DNA of 64,000 bases from Halorubrum cibi (lineage in GTDB: Archaea; Halobacteriota; Halobacteria; Halobacteriales; Haloferacaceae): assembly GCF_900182635.1 (NCBI RefSeq), contig NZ_FXTD01000001.1:1-64000 (forward strand), read 5' to 3'. Every line of letters begins with the position of its first letter. Positions within the stretch are counted from its first letter, which is position 1. The notes beneath the pieces are model-generated. The model saw nothing but the letters and a program-made list of their open reading frames with translations. It was not told the origin of the DNA and did not search any database. Both the position numbers and the translations under genes were made by a program. This document shows positions 27,716-36,215 of this stretch, piece after piece.

Positions 27716-28624
27716 ATGTCCGAGGCGACTGATCTGGAGGAGCTGAAGCGAGGGACCGAACTCGTCAAGCGCGGCTTCGCGCGGATGCAGAAGGGCGGCG
27801 TCATCATGGACGTCGTCACCCGCGAACAGGCCCGAATCGCGGAGGACGCCGGCGCGGTCGCGGTGATGGCGCTCGAGGCGGTCCCGGCGGACATCCGGAA
27901 GCGCGGCGGCGTCGCCCGGATGCCCGACCCCGCGAACGTGACGGAGATCATCGACGAGGTCTCCATCCCGGTGATGGGGAAATCGCGGATCGGCCACCGC
28001 AAGGAGGCGGAGATACTGGAGTCGCTCGGCGTCGACATGATCGACGAGTCCGAGGTGCTCACGCCCGCCGACGACGAGTACCACACCGACAAGCGAGATT
28101 TCACCTCGCCGTTCGTCTGCGGCGCGCGGAACCTCCCCGAAGCGCTCCGCCGGATCCGCGAGGGCGCGGCCATGATCCGCACGAAGGGCGAGGCCGGCAC
28201 CGGCGACGTCAATCAGGCGGTCAAACACCAGCGGACCATCAAAAACCAGATCCGGACGCTCTCCGGACTCAACCACGAGGAGCGCGAGAAGTGGGCGCGC
28301 GAACACGGCGCGCCTCGCGATCTGGTCCACGAGACCGCCGACCTCGGCCGACTTCCGGTCGTCAACTTCGCGGCCGGCGGGATCGCGACGCCCGCGGACG
28401 CCGCGTTGATGATGTACCACGGCTGTGACGGCATCTTCGTCGGCTCCGGCATCTTCGGCGCGGAGGACCCCGTCGAGATGGGCAACGCCATCGTCGAGGC
28501 GGTCAACAACTGGGACGACCCCGACGAGCTCGCCGACATCGCGAGCGGGATCGGCAAGGGGATGAAGGGACAGTCGAACGAGTCGCTGCCCGAGGAGGAG
28601 CGGCTCCAGGGCCGCGGCGTCTAG
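27716..28624 (+). CDS. pdxS: Pyridoxal 5'-phosphate synthase, PdxS subunit
   Basis: A 302-residue TIM-barrel enzyme that makes PLP from ribose 5-phosphate, glyceraldehyde 3-phosphate and ammonia from PdxT. Motifs are [34 protein letters not shown] with the imine-forming lysine near residue 82, [30 protein letters not shown] and FVGSGIFG. The glutaminase partner pdxT is not adjacent. The start is [13 protein letters not shown]. Confidence 0.96.
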   Translation: MSEATDLEELKRGTELVKRGFARMQKGGVIMDVVTREQARIAEDAGAVAVMALEAVPADIRKRGGVARMPDPANVTEIIDEVSIPVMGKSRIGHRKEAEILESLGVDMIDESEVLTPADDEYHTDKRDFTSPFVCGARNLPEALRRIREGAAMIRTKGEAGTGDVNQAVKHQRTIKNQIRTLSGLNHEEREKWAREHGAPRDLVHETADLGRLPVVNFAAGGIATPADAALMMYHGCDGIFVGSGIFGAEDPVEMGNAIVEAVNNWDDPDELADIASGIGKGMKGQSNESLPEEERLQGRGV

Positions 28625-28819
28625 ATCTGGGATCGGACGGTATCGGGGGAGGTCGGAGATCATCCCATGCGGGTTGTTTTCGTTATCGAGACGATGATTC
28701 GGCCGTTATATTTCGAGTGCTTATCGACCGAACTGGGGATCGATTGGCACGGGTGACTCGCGTTCCGCATTTGGGTCGTAATGCGAACGGTTATTCCTGG
28801 CCAGACCGAAGGAGGGGAA

Positions 28820-29020
28820 ATGGCGTCCTCCACTTCCGCTACTAAGCAACTGCCCTCCGACAGGTCGATGCTCTATTGCCCTCAGTGCGGCTACGAAAGC
28901 CGCATTAACGACGATTGGCTCATCCACGTTCTTGCCGATTCTCTCAGCTACAGCTGTCCGAATTGTAAGGCGAAGATCCCCGCTCGAATCAAAAATCTGA
29001 TCGAAAAGAGTGGTGAATAG
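28820..29020 (+). CDS. Small double zinc-ribbon protein
   Basis: A 66-residue protein with two CxxC pairs (LYCPQCGYESR and YSCPNCKAKIPARI) flanking NDDWLIHVLADSL, which fits one zinc-ribbon. The start at 28820 is preferred over an ATG 39 nt upstream because GGAGGGG lies directly before it. The codon use is less GC-biased than in neighbours, hinting at horizontal origin or relaxed selection. It is similar in style to haloarchaeal DUF8106 proteins. The function is unknown. Confidence 0.65.
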   Translation: MASSTSATKQLPSDRSMLYCPQCGYESRINDDWLIHVLADSLSYSCPNCKAKIPARIKNLIEKSGE

Positions 29021-29059
29021 TTCGACAGGGCCGTTCGTTTCTAAATAGTCACTCTGTAG

Positions 29060-29180
29060 CGAGCGATTCACCGCCGGCGAGGCGAACGCCGAGCCGGCGG
29101 CTTTTTCCCTCCAGGTTTTTCGAGGAGCGGTTCCCGAAGCGAACGCAGTGAGCGAGGGCACCCGACGAGAAAAAGGTGGA
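29060..29180 (+). repeat. Element B copy 2
   Basis: GATTCACCG leads into a hairpin CCGCCGG (29071-29077) / CCGGCGG (29094-29100) with an inner GGCG-AA-CGCC. About 54 nt identical to copy 1 follow (29101-29154), then the tail CCCGACGAGAAAAAGGTGGA. The hairpin sequence differs from copy 1 but pairing is preserved. It ends 34 nt before the ATG of the next gene, so it could act as that gene's leader. Confidence 0.75.
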
Positions 29181-29213
29181 AGACCTAAGTGCCGGTCGTT
29201 CTCGTTTCCACGT

Positions 29214-29429
29214 ATGAGCGAGGAGCAGAAGGGACTCTCGGACGGCGTCGAGGAGTCGCGAGGCGATCCGCGGGTGCTGCTCGCGATGAACGCCGTCCTG
29301 TCGCTGTGGCTGGGGTGGACGATCGTCTGGGGTCTCGATCTCCTCGAAGTGCTGGAGTACGGACTGGGTACCGTCGCGGGCGTCTCGCTCGGGCTGTTCG
29401 CGCTGACGTACGTCGTCGTGTTACAGTGA
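29214..29429 (+). CDS. Small two-helix membrane protein
   Basis: A 71-residue protein with an acidic N-terminus (MSEEQKGLSDGVEESRGDP) and two transmembrane helices: VLLAMNAVLSLWLGWTIVW and YGLGTVAGVSLGLFALTYVV. No domain is recognised. It lies 34 nt before upp on the same strand and may share its transcript. Element B copy 2 lies immediately upstream. Confidence 0.65.
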   Translation: MSEEQKGLSDGVEESRGDPRVLLAMNAVLSLWLGWTIVWGLDLLEVLEYGLGTVAGVSLGLFALTYVVVLQ

Positions 29430-29463
29430 TAGTTTTTAATCCGAACGCGACCACGCTCCGGTA

Positions 29464-30141
29464 ATGACCATCGAAGACCGCGATAACGCGTACCTCATCA
29501 CCCACGCGCTGGCGAAGGACACCCTCTCGCGACTCCGCGACGTCGAGACCGAGCAGGTCGCCTTCCGGAAGGGGCTGGTGAAGCTGGGTCGGATCTGCGG
29601 CTACGAGGTCATCGACGGGGCGATGGGAACCGAGTACGTGCCCGTCGAGACCCCCCTGGCGGAGACGACCGGCGAGCGCGTGAAGGGGATGGACGACGTG
29701 GTGATAATCAACGTACTCCGGGCGGCGACCCCGTTCGTCGAGGGGCTGTTGAAGGCGTTCCCGCGGGCGAAACAGGGGATCATCTCCGCCGGCCGCGACG
29801 AGACCGCCGGCATGAACGAGGACGGGGAGTTTCCCATCACGATCGACTACGTGAAGCTCCCGGAGATCGGTCCCGACGACACCGTGATCGTCGCCGACCC
29901 GATGCTCGCGACCGGGTCGACGATGTGTGCCGTCCTCGAGCACATCCTCGCGGAGGCCGACGACTTCGAGGACTTGTTCGTGCTCTCCGCGGTCTCCGCG
30001 CCCGACGGACTGGTCCGCGTCGGCGAGGCGTTCCCCGAGGCCGACCTGCTGACGGTCGCGATCGACGACCGCCTCGACGACGACGGCTTCATCGTCCCCG
30101 GACTCGGGGACGCCGGCGACCGCGCGTTCCGGACGACGTGA
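29464..30141 (+). CDS. upp: Uracil phosphoribosyltransferase
   Basis: A 225-residue salvage enzyme converting uracil and PRPP to UMP. The PRPP-binding loop is [18 protein letters not shown] (about residues 141-158), the flexible region is [19 protein letters not shown], and the uracil-binding end is [24 protein letters not shown], as in all Upp proteins. The start is [28 protein letters not shown] stretch at 29431-29438, about 26-33 nt upstream, is a good TATA candidate. Confidence 0.96.
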   Translation: MTIEDRDNAYLITHALAKDTLSRLRDVETEQVAFRKGLVKLGRICGYEVIDGAMGTEYVPVETPLAETTGERVKGMDDVVIINVLRAATPFVEGLLKAFPRAKQGIISAGRDETAGMNEDGEFPITIDYVKLPEIGPDDTVIVADPMLATGSTMCAVLEHILAEADDFEDLFVLSAVSAPDGLVRVGEAFPEADLLTVAIDDRLDDDGFIVPGLGDAGDRAFRTT

Positions 30142-30208
30142 CGGGCTCGGCGTCGACGTCTCGTCGCCCGTGACGAGTTTTTAAGGGCTCGCGCCGCGAG
30201 CGACCCGT

Positions 30209-30427
30209 ATGAGCGACGCGCCGACGACCGAACCCTGCGACGCCTGCGGGGAGCCGACGACGGACGCGCTCGCCCGGACGGTTCGACTCAGCGTCGACCG
30301 GGCGAACATCGACACCCAGCGGCTCTGTCCCGAGTGTTTCGCCGACTGGATCCAGCGCTACCAGGCGGAGATGGGCGGCGGGACCGGGCGGGAGGACGGC
30401 TCCGACTCGGAGATCATCGTCGACTGA
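30209..30427 (+). CDS. Small zinc-ribbon protein, DUF7569-like
   Basis: A 72-residue haloarchaeal protein with CDACGEPTTDALARTVRL and RLCPECFADWIQRYQ, giving two CxxC pairs about 38 residues apart that fit one zinc site. An acidic tail ends SEIIVD. The preceding GTTTTTAAGGG at 30177-30187 is a TATA-like box about 25 nt before the ATG. The function is unknown; many such proteins in haloarchaea are small regulators. Confidence 0.7.
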   Translation: MSDAPTTEPCDACGEPTTDALARTVRLSVDRANIDTQRLCPECFADWIQRYQAEMGGGTGREDGSDSEIIVD

Positions 30428-30511
30428 GTTCGGGATCGTCGTTCGGGCGACCCGAGGCAACGTCGGTTCCCACCGGCCGGCTTAAGGCACGGCGGGACGG
30501 ACGGTGAGTCA

Positions 30512-31795
30512 ATGAGCCTCGCCATCGACGCCGCGACCCCCGACGCGCCCGACCGTGCGGACGACGGGACCTGGCTCGCCTGTATCGCCTGCGGAGAGAC
30601 GTTCGCCCCGTTCGAGGAGGTCCGCTACACCTGTGACGACTGCGACGGCCTGCTCGAGGTCCGCTACGCCGACCCGCCGACGTTCGACGACTTCGGCGCC
30701 GGCGCGTCGACCGACGGCCCCGAGCGGGGCGTGTGGCGCTACCGCGAGGGCCTCCCCTTCGACCTCGGCGTGACGCTTCCGGAGGGCGACACCCCGCTCC
30801 ACCGCGTCCCCCGGATCGAGGAGTCGGTCGGCGTCGACGCGCTCCGGATCAAACACGAGGGAATGAACCCGACCGGCTCGTTCAAAGATCGAGGAATGAC
30901 CGTCGGCGTCCGCGTCGCGGAGGAACTCGGCGTGGGCGCGCTCGCCTGCGCCTCGACCGGCAACACCTCCGCCGCGCTCGCGGCCTATGGCGGCCGCGCC
31001 GACATGCCGACGCTCGTGCTCCTCCCGCAGGGGAAGGTCGCCGCCGGGAAGGTCGCCCAGGCGAGTCTCCACGGCGCGCGCATCCTCGAGGTCGACGGCA
31101 ACTTCGACGCCTGCCTCGACATCGTCCAGGCGCTCGCCGCCCGCGGCGAGGCGTACCTCCTCAACTCGCTGAACCCGTTCCGTCTGGAGGGACAGAAGAC
31201 GATCGGCTTCGAGATCTTAGAGGAGTTCCATGCCGACCACGGGACGTACCCCGACCGGATCGTCCTCCCCGTCGGCAACGCCGGTAACACCTCGGCACTG
31301 TACAAGGGGTTCCGCGAACTCGTCCAGTCGGGCGCGCTCGCCGTCGACGACGTGCCCAAGCTGACCGGCGTTCAGGCCGAGGGGGCCGCCCCGATGGTCG
31401 AGGCGATCGAGGCGGGCAACGACGAGATCCGGCGGTGGGAGGAGGTCGAGACGCGTGCGACCGCGATCCGCATCGGCAACCCGGTCAACGCGCCGAAGGC
31501 CATTCCCGGGATCCGGAACACGGGCGGCACCGCCGTCGCCGTGAGCGACGACGAGATAACCGAGGCGCAGCGCCAGCTCGCGGGCGAAGGCGTCGGCGTC
31601 GAGCCCGCCTCCGCGGCGAGTCTCGCCGGCCTGAAGAAGCTCCGGCGCGAGGGCGTCGTCGACGACGACGAGAACGTGGTGTGTCTCACGACCGGCCACC
31701 TGCTGAAGGACCCCGACGCCGCCTACGAGGCCGGCGGCGACCCGGAGCCCGTCCCCAACGACGTCGACGCGGTCGTCGAGCACCTGGACGGGTAG
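30512..31795 (+). CDS. thrC: Threonine synthase
   Basis: A 427-residue PLP enzyme converting O-phosphohomoserine to threonine. An N-terminal zinc-ribbon (CIACGETFAPFEEVRYTCDDC) precedes the catalytic fold. The PLP lysine is in NPTGSFKDRGMT, the phosphate loop is ASTGNTSAALAAYGG, and VLPVGNAGNTSALYKGF and GVQAEGAAPMVEA follow. With lysC next to it (convergent) and thrB at 54.5 kb, three steps of the aspartate-to-threonine pathway lie in the window. Confidence 0.95.
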   Translation: MSLAIDAATPDAPDRADDGTWLACIACGETFAPFEEVRYTCDDCDGLLEVRYADPPTFDDFGAGASTDGPERGVWRYREGLPFDLGVTLPEGDTPLHRVPRIEESVGVDALRIKHEGMNPTGSFKDRGMTVGVRVAEELGVGALACASTGNTSAALAAYGGRADMPTLVLLPQGKVAAGKVAQASLHGARILEVDGNFDACLDIVQALAARGEAYLLNSLNPFRLEGQKTIGFEILEEFHADHGTYPDRIVLPVGNAGNTSALYKGFRELVQSGALAVDDVPKLTGVQAEGAAPMVEAIEAGNDEIRRWEEVETRATAIRIGNPVNAPKAIPGIRNTGGTAVAVSDDEITEAQRQLAGEGVGVEPASAASLAGLKKLRREGVVDDDENVVCLTTGHLLKDPDAAYEAGGDPEPVPNDVDAVVEHLDG

Positions 31796-31843
31796 TTCGC
31801 TCGGGACGGACCGGGTAGTTCGCTCGAAACGGGATCGAGTGGC

Positions 31844-33025
31844 TCAGTCGAAACCGGACTGGACGATCTCCAGGGCCGCCTCGCGGTCGTCCCAGTCGAC
31901 GAACACCGCGACGGAGGTCGCGCTCGTGATGAGGTCGATGATGTTGATCCCCTCTTCGGCCAGCGGGCCGATGATGTCCTGGATGACGCCGGACTGGTTC
32001 GGGAGCTCGCCGCCGGTGACGCGGATGACCGCGATCGGGTCGTCGACGGTCACCGACGAGAGCGTCTCGTCCTCGACGACCGTCTCGTGTAACACCGCCT
32101 CAGCGCGCTCGGCGACGTCGACGTCGACGTAGAAGGTGACGGAGTCCATCCCGGAGGCGACCGCGTCGATGTTGATCTCCTCGCGTTGGAGACCGTCGGA
32201 GAGGTTCGAGAGGATCCCCGGCCGATTGCGGATCGCCCTGCCGGCGACGGTGAGACACGCGAGCGGCGTCTCGCGCATGTCGATGAGGTTCTCGAACTGC
32301 CCCTCGATCCGCGTTCCGCCTCTGAGGAGGTCACCGTGTTGGTAGTGGACGACGCGGACCGCGAGCTTCTCGCTCTTGTACGAGAGCGCGGACGGGGCGA
32401 CGACCTCGGCCCCGCGGAACGAGAGGTTCCGAAGCTCGTCGACGGTGATCCGGCCGACGTTTCTCGCGCCCTCGACGACCCGCGGGTCGCCGGTCATCAC
32501 GCCCTCGACGTCGGTGACGATGACGACCTCGTCGGCGTCCATGTAGTTGCCGAGCATGACAGCCGTCGTGTCCGAGCCGCCGCGACCGAGCGTGGTGACG
32601 TTGCCGTCGTGGTCCTCGGCGAGGAATCCGGTGATGATCGGAACGACGCCGTCGAGTCGGGCGGCGAGCGCCTCGGCTCGCCGGCGCGTCTCCTCGACGT
32701 CGACCTCGCCGAGCTCGTTCGTGATCACCGGCCAATCGGGGTGGCCGGGCTCGAGGAAGACCGCGTCGATGTCGCGGACCGAGAGGGCGGCCTTCAGCAT
32801 TCGGACGCTGGTTCGCTCGCCCATCGAGACGATCTCGGCGCGGTCCGCGTCGTCCGTCTCGAAGGTGATGTCGTCGAGGAGGTCGTCGGTGGTCGATCCC
32901 ATCGCGCTCGCGACGACGGCGATCTCGTGGCCGGCCTCGACCGCGTTGGCGACCGAGTCGGCCGCGCGGTCGATCCGGTCGCCGCTCCCGAGGCTCGTGC
33001 CGCCGAACTTCGCGACTACGCGCAT
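31844..33025 (-). CDS. lysC: Aspartate kinase
   Basis: A 393-residue enzyme making aspartyl phosphate, the entry to the threonine, methionine and lysine branch. The kinase domain shows VAKFGGTSLGSGDRI, VASAMGSTTDDLL, MGERTSVRMLKAAL and LGRGGSDTTAVML. Two C-terminal ACT domains follow (about residues 260-393: LTVAGRAIRNRPGILSNLS and AVIRVTGGELPNQSGVIQDI), so feedback control by an amino acid is expected. It is convergent with thrC. Confidence 0.95.
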   Translation of the reverse strand: MRVVAKFGGTSLGSGDRIDRAADSVANAVEAGHEIAVVASAMGSTTDDLLDDITFETDDADRAEIVSMGERTSVRMLKAALSVRDIDAVFLEPGHPDWPVITNELGEVDVEETRRRAEALAARLDGVVPIITGFLAEDHDGNVTTLGRGGSDTTAVMLGNYMDADEVVIVTDVEGVMTGDPRVVEGARNVGRITVDELRNLSFRGAEVVAPSALSYKSEKLAVRVVHYQHGDLLRGGTRIEGQFENLIDMRETPLACLTVAGRAIRNRPGILSNLSDGLQREEINIDAVASGMDSVTFYVDVDVAERAEAVLHETVVEDETLSSVTVDDPIAVIRVTGGELPNQSGVIQDIIGPLAEEGINIIDLITSATSVAVFVDWDDREAALEIVQSGFD

Positions 33026-33721
33026 GCGAGACCCCCGAGTCCGTCGGTCTCATCGATCTCGTCTTCCGGTCGTCGTCGAACTCGCAGAGCGGCCGAAGAG
33101 CCCGCGACGTCCCCCGGTCGGGAGCTCGAGACGGTATGGCTGTCACCAAACATGCGACCCCGTAACGGAGGGGACCGGATAACTGTGTCCACTTCGACAA
33201 GGGTCGCCCCAAGCCGTCCGGCGATGGGAACAGATACGATACGCTCGGAACAGGCGAAGCAACGACCGAATGCGGCGGCGCGCCGGTGAGCGGGCTGAAG
33301 GCCCGCGAACCGCCCGCGAGGGACGCGGCGAGCGGTGAAACCGCGAGCCGCAGCGAGGCGCACCGCGCCTCTGGCAGCCGGACGTAGTCCGGCGACGAGG
33401 CTGGGGAGGCGTGAGGCGCGGTTGCGGGGCGGTCGGGTGGGACTCAAAGGGGCAGTCGCGAGGCGGGCGCAGGCGACGTAAGCACCGCAACGAGAGAGTG
33501 AGCGAAGCGAACGATCGAGTGAGGAGCGCAGCGAGCGTGCGCCCGCCTCGCGACTGGGGCTTTGGAGACGTTCACCGCGCCAGCAACGATCCTCTTCTAT
33601 TCTCCTCGATCACTCACGAAACACCCGCCATATAAGCCATCAAGATCTAACGGCCGTTTCACACAATATGTCGTCGAAATATAGGATCCGACGGAGTCGC
33701 CCGTTCGCGACGATCCGACCC
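33026..33721. other. Gap with element A copy 3
   Basis: There is no gene in this 696-nt stretch. Positions 33026-33230 show nothing identifiable, 33231-33636 is element A copy 3, and 33637-33721 is AT-richer leader or terminator sequence of the OapC gene side. Confidence 0.65.
33231..33636 (-). ncRNA. Element A copy 3: putative structured RNA with promoter
   Basis: Read on the minus strand, CTTATAT starts at 33636 and CCAAAG starts 71 nt later at 33565. The stem arms are 33454-33471 and 33538-33555, 18 bp perfect but differing from copies 1 and 2 at several positions with matching changes on the other side. Further perfect hairpins are GCCGGAC-GTA-GTCCGGC (33377-33393) and GAGGCGC-ACC-GCGCCTC (33355-33371), plus a GCGGGC...GCCCGC stem near 33289-33306. 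The linkers of copy 2 are all present. Confidence 0.65.
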
Positions 33722-34441
33722 CTACTCGTCCGTGACGCCCCAGGCGTCGGGCATCTCGATGACGTACCGACCGTCCTCCTGTAGCGAGATGATGTACTCC
33801 TGGCGGTCGTACAGCTCCATCAGGTTGAGCTCGTACTGGCCCGGGCTGACGATCTTGATGCTCTCGAACTGCTCGTTCAGCTCGTCGCGGAGTTCGTCGA
33901 CGCCCGGCTGTGACCCCGGCGGTTCCGCCGATTCCGACCCGTTCGCCGGGGCCTCGATCGCCGGATCCCCCGCCTCCCGGGTCGCGCGGTCGAGTTCGTC
34001 GGGGGTGACGACGTCGGAGCGGGCGCTCGCCTGGGCGGTGTCCTCTGCCTCCTCGTCGTCGATGCGTTCGGCGTCCCCCTCGACGGGGTCCGTCGTGTCC
34101 GGATCCGCCGTGCCGGACGACACCGCCCGCTCGGGCCGCCGATCGACGGGACCCGGCGCGTCAGTTCCGTCGGGCGAATCGAGCGAATCGGATGTGTCGA
34201 CCGGACTCGCGGGATCGGGGGACGATCGCTCGGAGTCGACGTCCGAACTCGAGTCGAAATCGGGGGCGGGTTCGGAGCCGGTCGCAGTCTCGGAGGCGGG
34301 CGTCGCCTCGGGATCGGGCGACTCCGTCACGCCGCCGGGTTTGAACTGGAACTTGTTACCCCCGCAGTCGGGACACCCCGACAGCATCTCCTTGGAGCCG
34401 TCGGGAAACGTCCGGCCGCACTCGATACACTGGTGAGGCAT
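33722..34441 (-). CDS. oapC: Origin-associated zinc-ribbon protein OapC
   Basis: A 239-residue protein. The N-terminal zinc-ribbon is CIECGRTFPDGSKEMLSGCP followed by DCGGNKFQF. A long acidic, disordered middle (about residues 40-160) and a conserved C-terminal domain (VSPGQYELNLMELYDRQEYI, then DGRYVIEMPDAWG) follow. The match to OapC of the haloarchaeal origin-associated operon rests on this layout and on the order oapA-oapB-oapC, with the OapB stop and this ATG overlapping (TAATG). Confidence 0.85.
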   Translation of the reverse strand: MPHQCIECGRTFPDGSKEMLSGCPDCGGNKFQFKPGGVTESPDPEATPASETATGSEPAPDFDSSSDVDSERSSPDPASPVDTSDSLDSPDGTDAPGPVDRRPERAVSSGTADPDTTDPVEGDAERIDDEEAEDTAQASARSDVVTPDELDRATREAGDPAIEAPANGSESAEPPGSQPGVDELRDELNEQFESIKIVSPGQYELNLMELYDRQEYIISLQEDGRYVIEMPDAWGVTDE

Positions 34442-34848
34442 TATTTCCTGGAGACGAGCGTGCTGATCAGGTTCTCGTCCTTGTGGAGGGTCTCGATCCG
34501 GTTGGCCGGGCCGATGACGGTGAGCTTCTGTGTGGACTCGCGTCCCATCAGCTTGTCGAGGAAGCTCTGGCTGCCCGAGTCCGGTTTGGGATACGTCTCG
34601 ATCTCGATGCCGGTAAAGTCGTCCGGACTGATCTCGGTCATCGTCACCTCGATGAGCTTCGACTCCTCGTCGGGCGAGAGCCCCTCCTCTAAGATGACGA
34701 TGTTGCCCTCGCGGACCCCGTCGAGGATGAGCCGGATCTTCTCCATGCTCGTGAGCCCCTCCATCCGGGCCCCGCTTATCATGTCGATTCGGACGCCGTC
34801 GTCGTCGGGGTCGTCACCCCCGTCGACGTCTGGGGTAGCACCCGGCAT
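34441..34848 (-). CDS. oapB: Origin-associated protein OapB (DUF2073)
   Basis: A 135-residue protein of the DUF2073 family. Conserved parts are RIDMISGARMEGLTSMEKIR, VREGNIVILEEGLSPDEESK, LIEVTMTEISPDDFTGIEIE and KLTVIGPANRIETLHKDENL. The start MPGATPDVDGG is fixed by overlap with the stop of oapA (TAATG), and its own stop overlaps the start of oapC. OapB is thought to work with the GTPase encoded upstream; its biochemical role is not established. Confidence 0.88.
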   Translation of the reverse strand: MPGATPDVDGGDDPDDDGVRIDMISGARMEGLTSMEKIRLILDGVREGNIVILEEGLSPDEESKLIEVTMTEISPDDFTGIEIETYPKPDSGSQSFLDKLMGRESTQKLTVIGPANRIETLHKDENLISTLVSRK

Positions 34849-35489
34849 TATCCGAAGTACTCCGCGATCTTCGTGTACACTTCGTCCATGTTCTCGCCCT
34901 CTAACGCCGACAGGGGTATCGTCTCGTGTTGGGGGAACGCGTTGGCGATCTGCTGAACGTCCGAGCCGGGGAGGTCCGTCTTGTTCGCCAAGATGAGCGC
35001 CGGGAGGTCCTGTGACTCGATGATCCCGATGAGCATCGTGTTCACCTGGGTGAACGGGTCCGTCGTGGAATCGAGCACGTAGATGACGCCGTCGACGTCC
35101 TCGCGGAGCCAGTGCATCGCCTCCGCGACGCCCTCGGTCGCCTCGCGGGACCGGCGGACGGCGTCCTCCTTCTCCATGTCGTGGTCGAGGAACTCCTTGT
35201 AGTCGACCTTCGTCGTCACGCCCGGCGTGTCGACGATGTCGATCGTGACCTTCCGGCCGTTCCGTTCGATCTCGACGTTCTCCTTGCGACGAGCCCGCCT
35301 GGTTTCGTGTGGAATGTGGCTCTCCGGTCCGACGGCGTCGCCGGTCCAGTCGCGCGCGATACGGTTGGCGAGGGTCGTCTTCCCGGCGTTCGGCGGCCCG
35401 TAGATCCCGATTCGCTTCGGCTCGTCGGCCGCGAACAGTCCGTCCGTGACCCGTGATATGCTGTCTCTGAGGCTCGTTAACAATCCCAT
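34848..35489 (-). CDS. oapA: Origin-associated Era-like GTPase OapA
   Basis: A 213-residue GTPase. G1 is GPPNAGKTTLANRI, G3 is DIVDTPGVTTKVDY, and G4 is ANKTDLPG. An amphipathic N-terminus (MGLLTSLRDSISRVTDGLFA) precedes the domain. It is the first gene of the oapA-oapB-oapC operon, each pair overlapping at stop and start. In the haloarchaea that named the operon, it lies next to the main replication origin; here the origin is about 8 kb away. Confidence 0.9.
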   Translation of the reverse strand: MGLLTSLRDSISRVTDGLFAADEPKRIGIYGPPNAGKTTLANRIARDWTGDAVGPESHIPHETRRARRKENVEIERNGRKVTIDIVDTPGVTTKVDYKEFLDHDMEKEDAVRRSREATEGVAEAMHWLREDVDGVIYVLDSTTDPFTQVNTMLIGIIESQDLPALILANKTDLPGSDVQQIANAFPQHETIPLSALEGENMDEVYTKIAEYFG

Positions 35490-35783
35490 TCTGACCCTTG
35501 GTCCTGTGTTCTCTCCCGAAGCGGTGTGCGATCCGATGCCGCCAGCCCGAGCGCCCGACGCCCGTCCGGGGAATTACGGTATCCTCCACACCCCTCTCAC
35601 TTAAGAACTGCGTCAGACGTGCCCGATCGGGCGCGTCGCGACCGGACGACCGCGAAACTCGGATACGGGAGGGAGAACGGCGGCCGCGAGAAGGGAAGAA
35701 AACGCGGCCGTGAGTGGAGAGAAAACGCGGCCGCGAGAACGGAAGAGAACGTGGCCGCGAAAAACGCGAATAGGCGTGGTCGT
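35490..35783. repeat. Intergenic region with imperfect tandem repeats
   Basis: Positions about 35671-35768 contain four degenerate copies of a motif GAGAAAACGCGGCCGCGAG at roughly 20-30 nt spacing. The remaining part (35490-35670) is the leader of oapA and shows TTAAGAAC-type AT spots near 35600. No gene is seen. The array probably arose by slippage. Confidence 0.55.
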
Positions 35784-36215
35784 TCACTCCTCGTCGCGGT
35801 CGCTCGCGACGTCGAGGAAGACGAGGGCCGCGCCGAGCAGCGCCAGGTTCTTCAGGAAGTTGATCTTGTTGCCGTGCCGCTCTTTCCCCTCCATGTTCCA
35901 GAAGTCGTGGATCGCGGGCGTCGTCCCCAAAAAGAAGACGACCAGCGCGCCCGCGGCCGCCCGCGGCAGCCGCCAGAGGAGGATCCCGAGGTTGGCGACG
36001 AACAGCATCCCCGTGACGAACGGGACGAACACGTCCGGCATCGGGACGCCCTTCTCCTCGGCGACCGCGACGCGCTTGTCGTTGTTCCGGAACCCGTCGA
36101 CGGCCATGTACGCGAGGACGCCGCCGTACAGCGACCGTCCGAGGAGCGAGGGGGCGTCGCGGCCGGATCCGTCCTCGTCGACGTCGGCGGATCCGGCGTC
36201 CGTCTCGTCGCCCAT
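35784..36215 (-). CDS. DoxX family membrane protein
   Basis: A 143-residue membrane protein with about four helices: GRSLYGGVLAYMAVDGFRNN, FVPFVTGMLFVANLGILLW, AAAGALVVFFLGTTPAIHDF and NLALLGAALVFLDV. The pattern AIHDFWN with NKINFLKNLALLGAAL is typical of DoxX. Its ATG directly follows the stop of the upstream propeller gene, so the two form an operon controlled by the palindrome at 37342-37361. DoxX proteins are linked to quinone or sulfur redox chemistry, but the substrate here is unknown. Confidence 0.8.
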   Translation of the reverse strand: MGDETDAGSADVDEDGSGRDAPSLLGRSLYGGVLAYMAVDGFRNNDKRVAVAEEKGVPMPDVFVPFVTGMLFVANLGILLWRLPRAAAGALVVFFLGTTPAIHDFWNMEGKERHGNKINFLKNLALLGAALVFLDVASDRDEE

